Positions 7,929 through 17,124 are shown, counted from the stretch's first letter. The stretch: DNA of 64,000 nucleotides from Pseudanabaena galeata CCNP1313 (GCF_029910235.1 NZ_CP112874.1:2480001-2544000), one strand, 5' to 3'. Notes: generated from the letters alone by a model not told the origin. Numbers and translations: made by a program.

Positions 7929-8942
7929 ATGCTGAAAAAGCTAAAGATTAAATACCTTTTGGCATTTTTGTTGGCGGCGATCGCCACAGTAATGTCGATA
8001 ATGCTCGGACATGGGTGGAGTCCCGCTGATGCTCAAAATCAGCCACAGGTTCAGGCTCAAACCCCATCTGCGGAAACTAGTATTAAAACTGTAAGCTTGC
8101 AAAATGCGGGGTTACAACTGCAAGAGATCGCTCAAGGAATTTATGCCCTAGTTGCTAGCACTGATTTCCCACCTGCGAGTCCTGCGGTAGCGATCGCTAA
8201 TGGTGGTTTTGTGATTGGTAGTGATGGAGTGTTGGTGATTGATCCATTCCAAACCCCTGAACTAGGAGAGCTGATGATCTCCACCGTCAAATCATTGACA
8301 GATAAGCCAATCAAGTATGTTTTGAATACGCATTATCACTCTGATCACACAGGAGCAAACTCAGTTTTCGTGAAGCGGGAGATCCCTGTGATTGGACGCG
8401 GCGTAATTCGCGAATATATTCAAAGCGGTAAAAATAATACTGGTGGTATTACGCCGCCGACGGTGATTATTAATAGTCAAACAGATCTTTGGCTAGGCGA
8501 TCGCCAAGTTAGGATTGAGCGCGTAGATGGACATTCGGCGGGAACCGATCTAGTAGCCTACATACCTGATGCCAAAGTCCTATTTTCAGGGGATATGGTA
8601 TTTAATAAGCGGATTCCTTACACTGCTGATAGTGATATTCGTCAATGGCAAGGAAGTCTGTATCGCTTAATTGCTACTTATCCTGATGCAAAGGTTGTCC
8701 CAGGACATGGGGATGTCACCGATGTAACTGGTTTACAGGCTCAACAGGCTTATTTCAGTTGGTTAGAGCGCACGGCTTTGGAATGGAAAGGTCAAATTTT
8801 GTCTAAGGAGCAAGTGTTAGAAAAATTTGCCAAGGTTCCTGATGCTTACAAAGATTACAAATTTAAGGCGATATATCCTCTTAACTTAGATTCAGCCTAT
8901 GAGCAGTTTACTCGTAGTGCCACGATTCCTTTGATTCCATAG
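7929..8942 (+). CDS. Exported MBL-fold metallo-hydrolase
   Basis: About 337 residues. An N-terminal Lys-rich segment plus hydrophobic core (KYLLAFLLAAIATVMSIML) and an ADA-type site indicate export. The metallo-beta-lactamase core carries HYHSDH (the HxHxDH zinc motif), GHSAGTDLVAYIPDAKVLFSGD and PGHGD, so the dinuclear metal site is intact. Substrate unknown; similar proteins are called beta-lactamase-related or quinoprotein-relay hydrolases, and it need not be an antibiotic resistance enzyme. AAGGA at 7918-7922 has good spacing (6 bases) to the ATG at 7929 but abuts the ATG at 7923, so I favour the later start. A clean terminator follows at 9004. Confidence 0.88.
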   Translation: MLKKLKIKYLLAFLLAAIATVMSIMLGHGWSPADAQNQPQVQAQTPSAETSIKTVSLQNAGLQLQEIAQGIYALVASTDFPPASPAVAIANGGFVIGSDGVLVIDPFQTPELGELMISTVKSLTDKPIKYVLNTHYHSDHTGANSVFVKREIPVIGRGVIREYIQSGKNNTGGITPPTVIINSQTDLWLGDRQVRIERVDGHSAGTDLVAYIPDAKVLFSGDMVFNKRIPYTADSDIRQWQGSLYRLIATYPDAKVVPGHGDVTDVTGLQAQQAYFSWLERTALEWKGQILSKEQVLEKFAKVPDAYKDYKFKAIYPLNLDSAYEQFTRSATIPLIP

Positions 8943-9003
8943 TTTGTTCTACTTAACATCAGAAGACAAGTAAGCGCAAGCCGAAATTTCTATCTTTTTG
9001 ATT

Positions 9004-9040
9004 AGCCGTACAAGTAATGATCACTTGTACGGCTTTTTAT
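9004..9040 (+). terminator. Rho-independent terminator after the MBL gene
   Basis: Arms AGCCGTACAAGT / ACTTGTACGGCT, seven-base loop, followed by TTTTTATT. Simple, classic form, unlike the three-base-loop hairpins elsewhere. Confidence 0.88.
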
Positions 9041-9188
9041 TAATAATGTCAGTTTAAAGTGTGGCAAAACTATCAACAGGCGATCTTATCAAGGCAAAAT
9101 TAAAAAGGAAAAAGGAAAAAATGGATGATGATATTTATCGCGATTTAGCTGAAGTATAATAAATTCAAGTGTTTAGCTGTCCAAAGAC

Positions 9189-9299
9189 ATGACACCAAAA
9201 ACCTTTCCAGAATCTAAAATTAACCTCGTCAAGCGATCGACCGATCCCAACACAGCACTAAGTCAAAACTGGATTAACAAACCTTGTAAAACCGAGTAA
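9189..9299 (+). CDS. Possible 36-residue ORF leading the toxin-antitoxin pair
   Basis: ATG at 9189 to TAA at 9297-9299, ending 6 bp before the DUF433 start. The peptide is basic and polar (begins MTPKTFPESKINLVKRSTD). No ribosome binding site is evident and no family is recognised. It could be a leader peptide, a remnant of an older antitoxin, or chance. Confidence 0.22.
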   Translation: MTPKTFPESKINLVKRSTDPNTALSQNWINKPCKTE

Positions 9300-9892
<593 letters not shown>

Positions 9893-10026
9893 CGATTCTT
9901 TATGTGATTTTTGAGAAGCGATGTAGCCTAAAAACTGTGAGAATATGGAGAAGCGCGGCAGAACTATCAACTTATAGCGATCGCCAATTCGTACAATAAA
10001 GTAAAGCCTCACAGGAAATAACTGCT

Positions 10027-10908
10027 ATGCTCACCCGCTATCTGAAATTGCCTTTGCTAATTGGTCTGAGTTTACTAGCGGCGATCGCCTCTGTTATTTT
10101 CACCGTATCTCATGCTGATGCCTTGCAAGCAATGCTTAGACCCAATACTCCCAAACTTGGCGATACGGTATCGGTTTGGATTGCTACTGATAAACCTGCA
10201 ACCACGCCGCCAACAGTATCGGTAAATAACCAACAATATCCTGCCTTCCCCATGACTCAAAATCGTTGGCGAGCATTTATTCCCACGACTCCACTCGATA
10301 AGGCTGGGCTGAGACAAGTGATAGTCAAGGCTGATGGTTTACAACAAACTTTGCCAATGCAGCTAGGCGATCGCAAATTTCCGACTCAAAGTATTTGGAT
10401 TAATAATTCGGGTAGTGGATCAGAACCTACAGATTATGAATGGGACAAAGTTTCAGCTTTTAAAAAATTAGTGACCCCTCAGAAATTCTGGAATGGTGCA
10501 TTCCTCAGACCGAATGACGGTGAAATTACGGCAGGTTTTGGGATTCAGCGTTATTACAATGGTGTATTCGCTGATGACTATTACCATCGGGGTGTGGACT
10601 ATGCAGGAGGCACTGGTTCCCCTGTAATTGCCCCAGCCTCTGGATATATCCGCTTAGTGGGAACTGTATCTCAGGGCTTTATTTTGCATGGAAATACGAT
10701 CGGGTTAGATCATGGTCAGGGCGTGGCAAGTATCTTTTTGCATCTTAGCAAAATCTATGTGAAAGAAGGAGATTTTGTGAAGGCTGGTCAAGTGATTGGC
10801 GCGGTTGGCTCGACGGGTGCTGTCACTGGTCCCCATTTACATTGGGGGCTATATGTCAATGGTGCAGCGATCGATCCTGTTGCTTGGCGATATGAAGGTG
10901 TCGAATAG
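10027..10908 (+). CDS. M23 family (LytM-type) peptidoglycan endopeptidase
   Basis: Exported 293-residue zinc metallopeptidase expected to cut peptide cross-links of peptidoglycan in the periplasm. An N-terminal signal segment (LPLLIGLSLLAAIASVIFTV) precedes a beta-rich ~110-residue domain and a C-terminal LytM domain. Zinc ligands are visible: the HxxxD of YYHRGVDYAGG and the HxH of GPHLHWGLYV, with an intervening H in FLHLSKIYVKEGDFVKAG. All ligands are present, so it should be active rather than a regulatory LytM relative. Confidence 0.92.
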   Translation: MLTRYLKLPLLIGLSLLAAIASVIFTVSHADALQAMLRPNTPKLGDTVSVWIATDKPATTPPTVSVNNQQYPAFPMTQNRWRAFIPTTPLDKAGLRQVIVKADGLQQTLPMQLGDRKFPTQSIWINNSGSGSEPTDYEWDKVSAFKKLVTPQKFWNGAFLRPNDGEITAGFGIQRYYNGVFADDYYHRGVDYAGGTGSPVIAPASGYIRLVGTVSQGFILHGNTIGLDHGQGVASIFLHLSKIYVKEGDFVKAGQVIGAVGSTGAVTGPHLHWGLYVNGAAIDPVAWRYEGVE

Positions 10909-10936
10909 CTGTCCTGATAAGCTTATAAAAGATTTG

Positions 10937-11037
10937 CCCTCATCCCCCAGCCCCTTCTCCCAAAGCGGGAGAAGGGGAGCAAGATAACTTTTCTTGTTCC
11001 CCTCTCCCTTCTTGGGAGAGGGGCTAGGGGTGAGGGT
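10937..11037. repeat. C/T-rich 'CCCTCACCCC' palindromic element, intergenic copy
   Basis: Imperfect ~100-bp palindrome: CCCTCATCCCCCAGCCCC ... GGGGCTAGGGGTGAGGG with inner CTCCC/GGGAG hairpins and GCAAGA/TCTTGT centre. It lies in the leader of the TldD/PmbA gene. Related copies occur inside two coding sequences (57728-57776 and 63623-63744). Confidence 0.8.
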
Positions 11038-11074
11038 CTTAGAAACTTCTGCGAAATATAAGCCAGAGATCGCT

Positions 11075-12373
11075 ATGACAATTAACCCTGAACAATTATT
11101 AGAACTTGCTCTCAAATCGGGAACTGAAGCAGCCGAAGTATACGCTTCAAGCTCAGTTTCCCGACCCGTATTTTTTGAGGCAAATCGGCTGAAGCAGCTA
11201 GAAAGCATTGACTCAGAGGGTGTGGGGTTACGGATTTGGAAAGATGGCAAAGTAGGCTTAGCGATCGCCTATGGAGCCGTAGAGCCTGAAGATTTGGTTC
11301 AGCAGGCGATCGCCTTGAGTGCGTTAAATGAACCTGAAGAGATCTTATTGCGCGAATCAACTGTTACTGACTATCCCCAACTTTATGGACAGGAAGTTAC
11401 TGTTGAGCAGATGGTGGATTGGGGAAAACAGGCGATCGCGCAGGTTCTCGCTCATTACTCTGAGGCTGTGTGTGGTGCGGATTGGGATTGTGGTCGCGAA
11501 ACGGTACGCATCCTCAATAGCAAAGGTTTAGACTGTGGCTATACTGATATTACGGTAGATGGCTCTCTGAGTGCAGAGTTAACGAGGGGAGATGACTTTC
11601 TCAATGTTTGGTATGGTCAATCGGAACGGGGTAATTTACCACCTGATGCGATCGCCAAAAAAGTTTTGCAATATCTCGATTGGGCGAAAAAAAATGCTCC
11701 TGCTCCATCGGCAAAATCGCCTGTGATCTTTACGGGCAAAGCGGCAGATTTGTTATGGGGTGTAGTGGCGATCGCTATGAGTGGGCGACAGGTGCAGCAA
11801 AAGGCGACACCTTGGCTAGACAAAACTGGACAGCCTGTAATTTCTGATATTTTCACGGTCACCCAACATCCTAATTTTGGCGTTTATAGTTCTCCCTTTG
11901 ATGATGAAGGTACACCAACACAGGAAGTTACTTGGATTGATCGCGGGATTTTGCAAGGGTTTTATGGTGATATACGTACTTGTAAAGAGTTGGGAATTAA
12001 GGCGACAGGCAATGGCTTTCGCGGAGATTTAGGCAATTATCCTAGTCCTGGATTGTTTAATTTGGCGATCGCGGCAAGTCAAACGATCCAAGGTGACATT
12101 TTGGAACTCGCGGCAACCTTAAAAAATGGCTTAATCGTCGATCAGGTCTTAGGTGATGGTATGGATCTGTCAGGGGATTTTTCGATCAATGTGGATTTGG
12201 GCTACCGCGTTAAAAATGGCAAAATTATCGGACGGGTCAAGGATACGATGCTATCGGGAAATGTCTATACTGCGCTCAATCATGTGGTGGCGGTAGGCAG
12301 CGATCGGCAATGGCACGGTTCGCTATATGTACCTGCGATGATTGTTGAAGGGCTATCAATCACATCTCGATAA
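11075..12373 (+). CDS. TldD/PmbA family metalloprotease
   Basis: 432-residue member of the TldD/PmbA family, cytosolic zinc-dependent peptidases that in enterobacteria mature microcin B17 and degrade CcdA. The N-terminal domain (EQLLELALKSGTEAAEVYAS) and the C-terminal region with FSINVDLGYRVKNGKIIGRV and DTMLSGNVYTAL fit. It lacks a plain HExxxH, so it resembles the PmbA (TldE) half, which works together with a TldD partner not seen here. The reading frame stays open back to 10994, but that stretch is the palindromic repeat; ATG 11075 is the natural start. Confidence 0.88.
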   Translation: MTINPEQLLELALKSGTEAAEVYASSSVSRPVFFEANRLKQLESIDSEGVGLRIWKDGKVGLAIAYGAVEPEDLVQQAIALSALNEPEEILLRESTVTDYPQLYGQEVTVEQMVDWGKQAIAQVLAHYSEAVCGADWDCGRETVRILNSKGLDCGYTDITVDGSLSAELTRGDDFLNVWYGQSERGNLPPDAIAKKVLQYLDWAKKNAPAPSAKSPVIFTGKAADLLWGVVAIAMSGRQVQQKATPWLDKTGQPVISDIFTVTQHPNFGVYSSPFDDEGTPTQEVTWIDRGILQGFYGDIRTCKELGIKATGNGFRGDLGNYPSPGLFNLAIAASQTIQGDILELAATLKNGLIVDQVLGDGMDLSGDFSINVDLGYRVKNGKIIGRVKDTMLSGNVYTALNHVVAVGSDRQWHGSLYVPAMIVEGLSITSR

Positions 12374-12409
12374 GTCACAACATAAAGCATTTACCGATCA
12401 AACGAACCA

Positions 12410-12460
12410 CAAGAAAATTTTTGAAAGCGTTGCAAAGCAACGCTTTCAAAAATTTTCTTG
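12410..12460. repeat. Hairpin, 24-bp arms, loop aaa
   Basis: Arms CAAGAAAATTTTTGAAAGCG + TTGC and complement. The arms and flanks match the copy at 50338-50394 in the opposite orientation. Confidence 0.85.
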
Positions 12461-12537
12461 GTTTGGGTTTGAGCGCAAAGCGCTGTAAAAGTGGCGACAA
12501 TTTTGTGAATTAAAAACCAAACCCTGTAAGGGTTTTA

Positions 12538-12570
12538 AAGACACAAAATGGCGTAGCCATTTTGTGTCTT
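12538..12570. repeat. Hairpin, 15-bp arms, loop gta
   Basis: Arms AAGACACAAAATGGC / GCCATTTTGTGTCTT. The inner ACAAAATGGC recurs in the ftsH terminator at 56522. It sits inside imperfect outer repeats (GTGAATTAAAAACCA ... TGGTATAATTCAC). Confidence 0.75.
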
Positions 12571-12640
12571 GGTATAATTCACGAGCAATTGCTATAATGT
12601 CTGAGTCACTTTTGTGAATATATTCGTAATTTGATCAAGA

Positions 12641-12714
<74 letters not shown>

Positions 12715-12737
12715 TTAATCACAGCGCTTTGCGCTCA

Positions 12738-12806
12738 AACCCAAACCAATAAATCTGTTAAAAGTGTTGCTCTGCAACACTTTTAACAGATTTATTGGTT
12801 TGGGTT
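12738..12806. repeat. Longest perfect hairpin in the window: 33-bp arms, loop tct
   Basis: 33 consecutive complementary bases per arm (AACCCAAACCAATAAATCTG onward) around TCT, directly downstream of the tRNA-Arg gene. Its left flank ACAGCGCTTTGCGCTCAA is also found beside the hairpins at 26474 and 50338. Confidence 0.9.
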
Positions 12807-12807
12807 C

Positions 12808-12838
12808 AGATAAAGTACCGCGCTGCGGCACTTTATCT
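12808..12838 (-). terminator. Terminator hairpin of trhO
   Basis: Arms AGATAAAGTACCGC / GCGGCACTTTATCT, one mismatch, loop gct. It overlaps the trhO stop codon on the minus strand. Confidence 0.7.
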
Positions 12839-13619
12839 AAACTCGATCAATGCTGATGCGATCGTCAAAGACAAAACATTCACCTTCCCAAACACTTTCT
12901 TCCTTTGGTACTTCTTCTATATATTTGAGAATGCCTCCCTGAAGATGATATACCTCGCTAAAACCTTGAGACAGCATATAGGCACTAGCCTTCTCACATC
13001 GAATTCCGCCTGTGCAGAACATAGCAACTTTTTGATGTTTCTCAGGGCTTAGTTGTGCTTGTACATAGTCAGGAAACTCACCAAAAGTTTCTAGATTAGG
13101 ATTGATCGCCCCTTTAAATGTGCCAAATTCCACTTCATAGTTATTGCGTGTATCAATCACAATCACATCAGGATCAGCAATTAATGCATTCCAATCTTGG
13201 GGTGCAACATAAGTACCAACTCGATATCTAGGATCAATATCTGGCACACCTAGAGTCACAATTTCTTTTTTAAGCCTTACTTTCATCTTTTGAAATGGAA
13301 TTCCGTCACAATAGGATTCCTTATGCTCTAAGTTGTGAAGACGGGGATCGTTACGCAAATGGTCTAATAAAGCATTGATCGCTTCGCGACTACCTGCGAT
13401 CGTGGAGTTAATCCCTTCCTTAGCTAATAGGATCGTCCCTTTAAGTTTGAGAGCATTACAAAACTCCTTGAGTGGAGTTCGCATGGTTTCGTAATCTGAT
13501 AATTCTGTAAAATGATAAAACGCAGCCACCACAAAAGGTTCTATCGGCTCTTGCTGATTGGCTTGAACTGCCTGACTAATTTGTGATTGCAGACGATTTA
13601 CTTGTTTGATCCTAGTCAT
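12837..13619 (-). CDS. trhO: tRNA uridine(34) hydroxylase TrhO (rhodanese-like)
   Basis: Oxygen-dependent enzyme that makes 5-hydroxyuridine at the wobble position of tRNAs. The 260 residues have the N-terminal TrhO domain ([37 protein letters not shown]) and a rhodanese domain ([17 protein letters not shown] ... [15 protein letters not shown]) with the active Cys of the CTGGIRCE loop. It is a short-form protein ending soon after the rhodanese domain. The neighbouring tRNA-Arg gene is probably coincidental. Confidence 0.95.
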   Translation of the reverse strand: MTRIKQVNRLQSQISQAVQANQQEPIEPFVVAAFYHFTELSDYETMRTPLKEFCNALKLKGTILLAKEGINSTIAGSREAINALLDHLRNDPRLHNLEHKESYCDGIPFQKMKVRLKKEIVTLGVPDIDPRYRVGTYVAPQDWNALIADPDVIVIDTRNNYEVEFGTFKGAINPNLETFGEFPDYVQAQLSPEKHQKVAMFCTGGIRCEKASAYMLSQGFSEVYHLQGGILKYIEEVPKEESVWEGECFVFDDRISIDRV

Positions 13620-13734
13620 TTGCCCAGAAACTTGCTTACAGACGGATTACTTTCTCTATAAACTAATATAGCGCTTTACGTTATCCATAGGAAAACGCTA
13701 TATGGCAAAGAAAGTTTTGCTTAGGACATAAAAT

Positions 13735-13779
13735 CCAAATAAATGAAGGCGGTGCAGAGCAACGCCTTCATTTATTTGG
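13735..13779. repeat. Hairpin, 17-bp arms, 11-base loop
   Basis: Arms CCAAATAAATGAAGGCG / CGCCTTCATTTATTTGG. Outer flanks carry TATAGCGCTTT and GGACATAAAA ... TTTTGATTTGTCC, so it belongs to the TATAGC-ended elements. Confidence 0.7.
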
Positions 13780-13905
13780 GTTTTGATTTGTCCTAGCTAT
13801 TTCTTTCTTTGTTATACCTATGGAACAAGGCGCTTAAACTACTTGTCTTGCTATATTATTGGATCAGCGATCGCATTTTGTTTGTAACTATAGGCTTTTC
13901 TCTAT

Positions 13906-14769
13906 ATGTCTAGTGTCATCATTCAAGGAGCCAAACACAGCTATAGCCTCACTTCTCCTGCTCAGTCGAAGCATAAAGCTCCTACAATTGCCTTTTTGCA
14001 TGGTTGGATGCTAAGTAAAGCTTATTGGCAACCATTGATTGCTCAGTTACAACCTGATTTTCAATGTTTAGCCTATGATCTACGGGGGTTTGGACTTTCG
14101 GAAATTGGCGATCGCGATGAATACTCGCTAATTAGCTATGCGAGGGATTTAGAAGAATTGCTTGATCGTTTAGAGATTTCTCAAGTTTGGTTGGTGGGGC
14201 ATTCTCTCGGTGGTGCAATTGCTCTATGGGCTGCTAATTTATTAAGCGATCGGGTTTTGGGTGTGGTTTGCCTGAATGCGGGTGGGGGCATTTATATCAA
14301 AGAAGAGTTTGAGAAATTTCGTACCGCAGGTAAAATTCTTTTAAGATTGCGTCCCCAATGGCTGAAGAATCTTCCCTTAGTTCATGCCCAATTCGCTAAA
14401 GATAGTGTTTACAGCACCTTAGATCGTGATTGGGGGAGACAAAGAGCGATCGATTTTGTCTCTGCCAAATATCCATCCGCGAGAGGAACTTTGCTGGGTT
14501 CTACTAGTGAAGTAGAAGTTCACAAATTGCCGCAGATCGTATCGAAGTTGAGACAACCAGTTTATTTTGTTGCTGGTGCAAATGACAAAATTATGGAACC
14601 AAAGTATGTAAGCCATCTTGCTAGTTTTCATCATTCTTTTAATAGCTATGGTGAGAATGTATTTGAACTCCCTAACTGTGGACATATGGCAATGCTGGAG
14701 CAGACAAATCTATTGCATAGTCTGTTATTAGATTTATTAGCCAAACCCGTTACTTCAAATTGTCTCTAG
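13906..14769 (+). CDS. Alpha/beta hydrolase
   Basis: 287-residue single-domain alpha/beta hydrolase. Seen: oxyanion-hole HG in IAFLHGWMLSKAYW, nucleophile Ser in VWLVGHSLGGAIA, acid within VAGANDKIMEP and the catalytic His in ELPNCGHMAMLEQ. The triad is complete. Substrate unknown; close relatives are esterase- or epoxide-hydrolase-like. The last codons (SNCL, stop TAG) lie inside the left arm of the hairpin at 14758, so the C-terminal tail has been supplied by the repeat. Confidence 0.88.
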   Translation: MSSVIIQGAKHSYSLTSPAQSKHKAPTIAFLHGWMLSKAYWQPLIAQLQPDFQCLAYDLRGFGLSEIGDRDEYSLISYARDLEELLDRLEISQVWLVGHSLGGAIALWAANLLSDRVLGVVCLNAGGGIYIKEEFEKFRTAGKILLRLRPQWLKNLPLVHAQFAKDSVYSTLDRDWGRQRAIDFVSAKYPSARGTLLGSTSEVEVHKLPQIVSKLRQPVYFVAGANDKIMEPKYVSHLASFHHSFNSYGENVFELPNCGHMAMLEQTNLLHSLLLDLLAKPVTSNCL

Positions 14770-14812
14770 TGGATAGGATGCGCGAAGCGCATCCTATCCA
14801 CTAGAGACAATT
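14758..14812. repeat. Hairpin, 26-bp arms, loop gaa; overlaps the next hairpin
   Basis: Arms AATTGTCTCTAGTGGATAGG ATGCGC and complement. Its right arm ends in ACAATT, which is also the start of the left arm of the hairpin at 14807, so both cannot fully form at once. Confidence 0.85.
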
Positions 14813-14837
14813 GGCGGCGCTAAGCGCCGCCAATTGT
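14807..14837. repeat. GC-core hairpin, 14-bp arms, loop taa
   Basis: Arms ACAATTGGCGGCGC / GCGCCGCCAATTGT. Shares six bases with the hairpin at 14758; both lie between convergent genes. Confidence 0.85.
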
Positions 14838-14846
14838 ATTTTGGGT

Positions 14847-16487
14847 CTAGCTATAAATAGATTGCTCAGAACGTGATTCTACTAAAATCACAGGGATAAG
14901 ACTTGTTTCTAAAACTGCTTGAGAAACGGAACCCACTAGCACCTGTTCCCAAGGTTGATGTCCTCGCTTGCCAATTACGATATCCGTTACTTTGCGAGAC
15001 TCCGCCACACGAATTATCTCTTCGGCAACTGTGCCTGTGACGCTCAAAAACTCATAGCGAATATCTGATAACAGATTTTGTGATTTTCTTTGCAAAAGCG
15101 CGATCGCCTGTTGATCGCCAAGATTATCCACATACAACACAATCACCTCGCCATCACTGCGCCTTGCTAGGTCTGCGGCTTTAGTTAGAACATCTGTTGC
15201 TAGGGCAGAGTCATCGACAGCGGCAAGGAAAACTGGACAACCCGAAATCGCTACTTTGGTGAGATCGACTTCGCCACGTTCTAGAAGTTTGGGGGCAAAG
15301 GTAGGAATCGCCCATGCCCCCAAAGGAGCAGTGACTAAAATCGAAAGCGCGGCGATCGCTAAAATTGTCTCACCTCCAGCAATTCCCTGCGCCAAAGGAA
15401 TTGCCCCAATAGCAGCCTGTACTGTCGCCTTGGCGGAGTTAGCTGGCAATAAAAACAACTGCTCTTTCCATGTCCAATTACTCCCTACAGTAGACAGATA
15501 CCAACCTAGCGATCGCCCGACCAAAGTTCCAATTCCTAATATCAACAGCCCTATTAGTAGATTATTACCTAAAACATTCAGTTGAATACTTGCTCCTAGT
15601 AGCACAAATAAAATTATTTCGGCGATCGTCCATAAACTATCAAAGCCACCCCGTAGTCTTCGAGCTAGAGGTGCATCTAGTTCTATTAAGAAAAATCCCA
15701 TCGCCATCACCGCCAAATAGCCAGAGAAAACAGGAAGATGGTCAGCTAGTACTACCAACCAGAGAGCGATACTTGCGGAAACTAAAGAATCTTGAACAGC
15801 ATTTTGAGTCCAATTCTGCTTGATTAATAGTGATACTAGCATTCGAGCTGATGCCCATCCCATTAGTACACCTAATGTAATTTGGATGATGACTTGAAAT
15901 GGAAGTAATTGCCAAGGGGTGAGGGTAATCCCTAGTAATGTGATACCCGTTGCTGTGCTTTGGGATAGAAATGTGAGCAGTAGACTAAACACCAGCAATA
16001 GCATCACATCCGACAAGGCACTACCTGTGAGAATCGCATCGGGAATCCCTTTAGTGACTCCCCAACCCAAGCTTTTCAGTCGTAGCATCGCGGGTACGAT
16101 GACAGCAGGAGATTCTGCGCCAATAATGCAGCCTAGTAATAGCCCCGTTAAAAAATCAAACTGAAGTAACCACATGGACGCAAAGGCGATCGCGATCGCT
16201 TCACAAGCCGCAGGTAAAAATCCCAGTCTTAAGGCGACAGTTCCCTGTTGAGCGAGTTTTTCACGATCAAGTCCCAACCCTGCTTTCATCAAAATCACCA
16301 TCACGGCGATCGTGCGGAGGGACTTGGCCGCACCTAGCACTTCGGAACTAATTACATTGCCTACCTGCGCTCCTAAAAGAACGCCCACCAGTATCATGCC
16401 AACAAGGGCAGGGACTTGCAGCCGTCGAGCGATCTGCCCGACAAAGAAACCCATCATCAAAATCCAAATAATACTTTCTAACATCAC
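14847..16487 (-). CDS. Cation/proton antiporter with C-terminal universal-stress-protein domain
   Basis: 546 residues. About twelve membrane segments (residues 1-395) form a CPA-type Na+/H+ antiporter, with motifs VPALVGMILVGVLLGA, the charged ILMKAGLGLDREKL helix and GAESPAVIVPAML in the transport core. Residues ~405-546 are a UspA-like domain (VFLAAVDDSALATDVLTKAA, DIVIGKRGH, VLVGSVSQAVLETSLIPVILV) that includes a GS/GxxGx-type nucleotide loop, presumably regulatory through ATP or stress signals. Expected in plasma or thylakoid membrane for pH and salt homeostasis. Specific ion not readable. Confidence 0.88.
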   Translation of the reverse strand: MMLESIIWILMMGFFVGQIARRLQVPALVGMILVGVLLGAQVGNVISSEVLGAAKSLRTIAVMVILMKAGLGLDREKLAQQGTVALRLGFLPAACEAIAIAFASMWLLQFDFLTGLLLGCIIGAESPAVIVPAMLRLKSLGWGVTKGIPDAILTGSALSDVMLLLVFSLLLTFLSQSTATGITLLGITLTPWQLLPFQVIIQITLGVLMGWASARMLVSLLIKQNWTQNAVQDSLVSASIALWLVVLADHLPVFSGYLAVMAMGFFLIELDAPLARRLRGGFDSLWTIAEIILFVLLGASIQLNVLGNNLLIGLLILGIGTLVGRSLGWYLSTVGSNWTWKEQLFLLPANSAKATVQAAIGAIPLAQGIAGGETILAIAALSILVTAPLGAWAIPTFAPKLLERGEVDLTKVAISGCPVFLAAVDDSALATDVLTKAADLARRSDGEVIVLYVDNLGDQQAIALLQRKSQNLLSDIRYEFLSVTGTVAEEIIRVAESRKVTDIVIGKRGHQPWEQVLVGSVSQAVLETSLIPVILVESRSEQSIYS

Positions 16488-16683
16488 GTCACGTTGATTT
16501 TGAAATGTTGAACGTGACTTGTAGAGGAAAGATTGATCTAGGCATCCGCGCAGCCCTACCTTTCCGCCACAAGTCGGAATAAGTAGGAGCCATCAGCCTA
16601 AACGTTATAAAAGCAATTTATAGCGTAAAGCGGTTTCGGCAAGCTCCATTGCCATCTCTACTTTTATACCATTGAGTGAGACA

Positions 16684-16723
16684 AAAAATGTAGAGGCAAT
16701 TCATAAATTGCCTCTACATTTTT
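16684..16723. repeat. GTAGAGGCAATT hairpin, 18-bp arms
   Basis: Arms AAAAATGTAGAGGCAATT / AATTGCCTCTACATTTTT, loop cata. A related form, GTAGGGGCAAT...GAATTGCTCCTAC, is at 50144-50171. Confidence 0.75.
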
Positions 16724-16789
16724 CAAAAGAAACCTAAATAAACGCCAAGATTCCCGATTTTTTCTAAATTTGCAAGTAGTTTTTATCCC

Positions 16790-16822
16790 AAACCACAAAA
16801 TAGCTACACCATTTTGTGGTTT
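16790..16822. repeat. ACAAAAT hairpin, 12-bp arms
   Basis: Arms AAACCACAAAAT / ATTTTGTGGTTT with nine-base loop TAGCTACAC-like centre; a degenerate relative of the ACAAAATGGC hairpins at 12538 and 56522. Confidence 0.6.
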
Positions 16823-16848
16823 TAAACCTCTTACTGGGTTTGGTTTTT

Positions 16849-16882
16849 AATTCACGAAAGTGTGACAACACTTTCGTGAATT
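16849..16882. repeat. AATTCACGAAAGTGT hairpin
   Basis: 15-bp perfect arms with loop gaca. Degraded versions of the same sequence occur at 27746-27779 and about 41862-41886. Confidence 0.7.
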
Positions 16883-16944
16883 GGTATTACTTGCTCAGAC
16901 AAAGACAGGGATATTAACCTATAATTTCAAAGCTTTCTTGCATA

Positions 16945-17036
16945 TATAGCAATCCTAAATAGGTTGTGAGAGTGCGCCCCTTCGGGGCGCACTCTCACAA
17001 CACTCAAAATCTTACAACTCATTTAGGAGCGCTATA
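16945..17036. mobile_element. 92-bp MITE-like element, copy 1
   Basis: Ends TATAGCAATCCTAAAT / ATTTAGGAGCGCTATA, with an internal 18-bp hairpin GTTGTGAGAGTGCGCCCC, loop ttc. The reverse complement of 50478-50569 matches it with only about five differences, three of them the inverted loop. Confidence 0.75.
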
Positions 17037-17124
17037 GCAATCCTAATTCATTTGTGAGAGTAAATAGTTTGGGATAATGTGCCACTCTGTGGCGCATTAT
17101 CCCAAACTATTTAGGGTTGCTATA
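17033..17124. mobile_element. 92-bp MITE-like element, copy 2, sharing its TATA end with copy 1
   Basis: Starts at the TATA that closes copy 1 and ends GGGTTGCTATA. The internal stem differs completely (25 bp, TAAATAGTTTGGGATAATGT + GCCAC, one wobble, loop tct), yet total length is again 92 bp. Confidence 0.7.

Noticed and set aside
9061-9159. 32-codon GTG frame (VAKLSTGDLIKAKLKRKKEK...)
   Set aside because: Short, starts after the MBL terminator with no ribosome binding site and no recognisable family; a decayed fragment cannot be excluded.
10994-11074. Longer N-terminus for the TldD/PmbA protein
   Set aside because: The extra codons are the palindromic repeat; homology begins at the ATG at 11075.
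15256-15585. Frames antisense to the antiporter gene (also 53607-54257 antisense to the DUF389 gene)
   Set aside because: Lie fully inside well-supported membrane protein genes on the other strand and show no domain.
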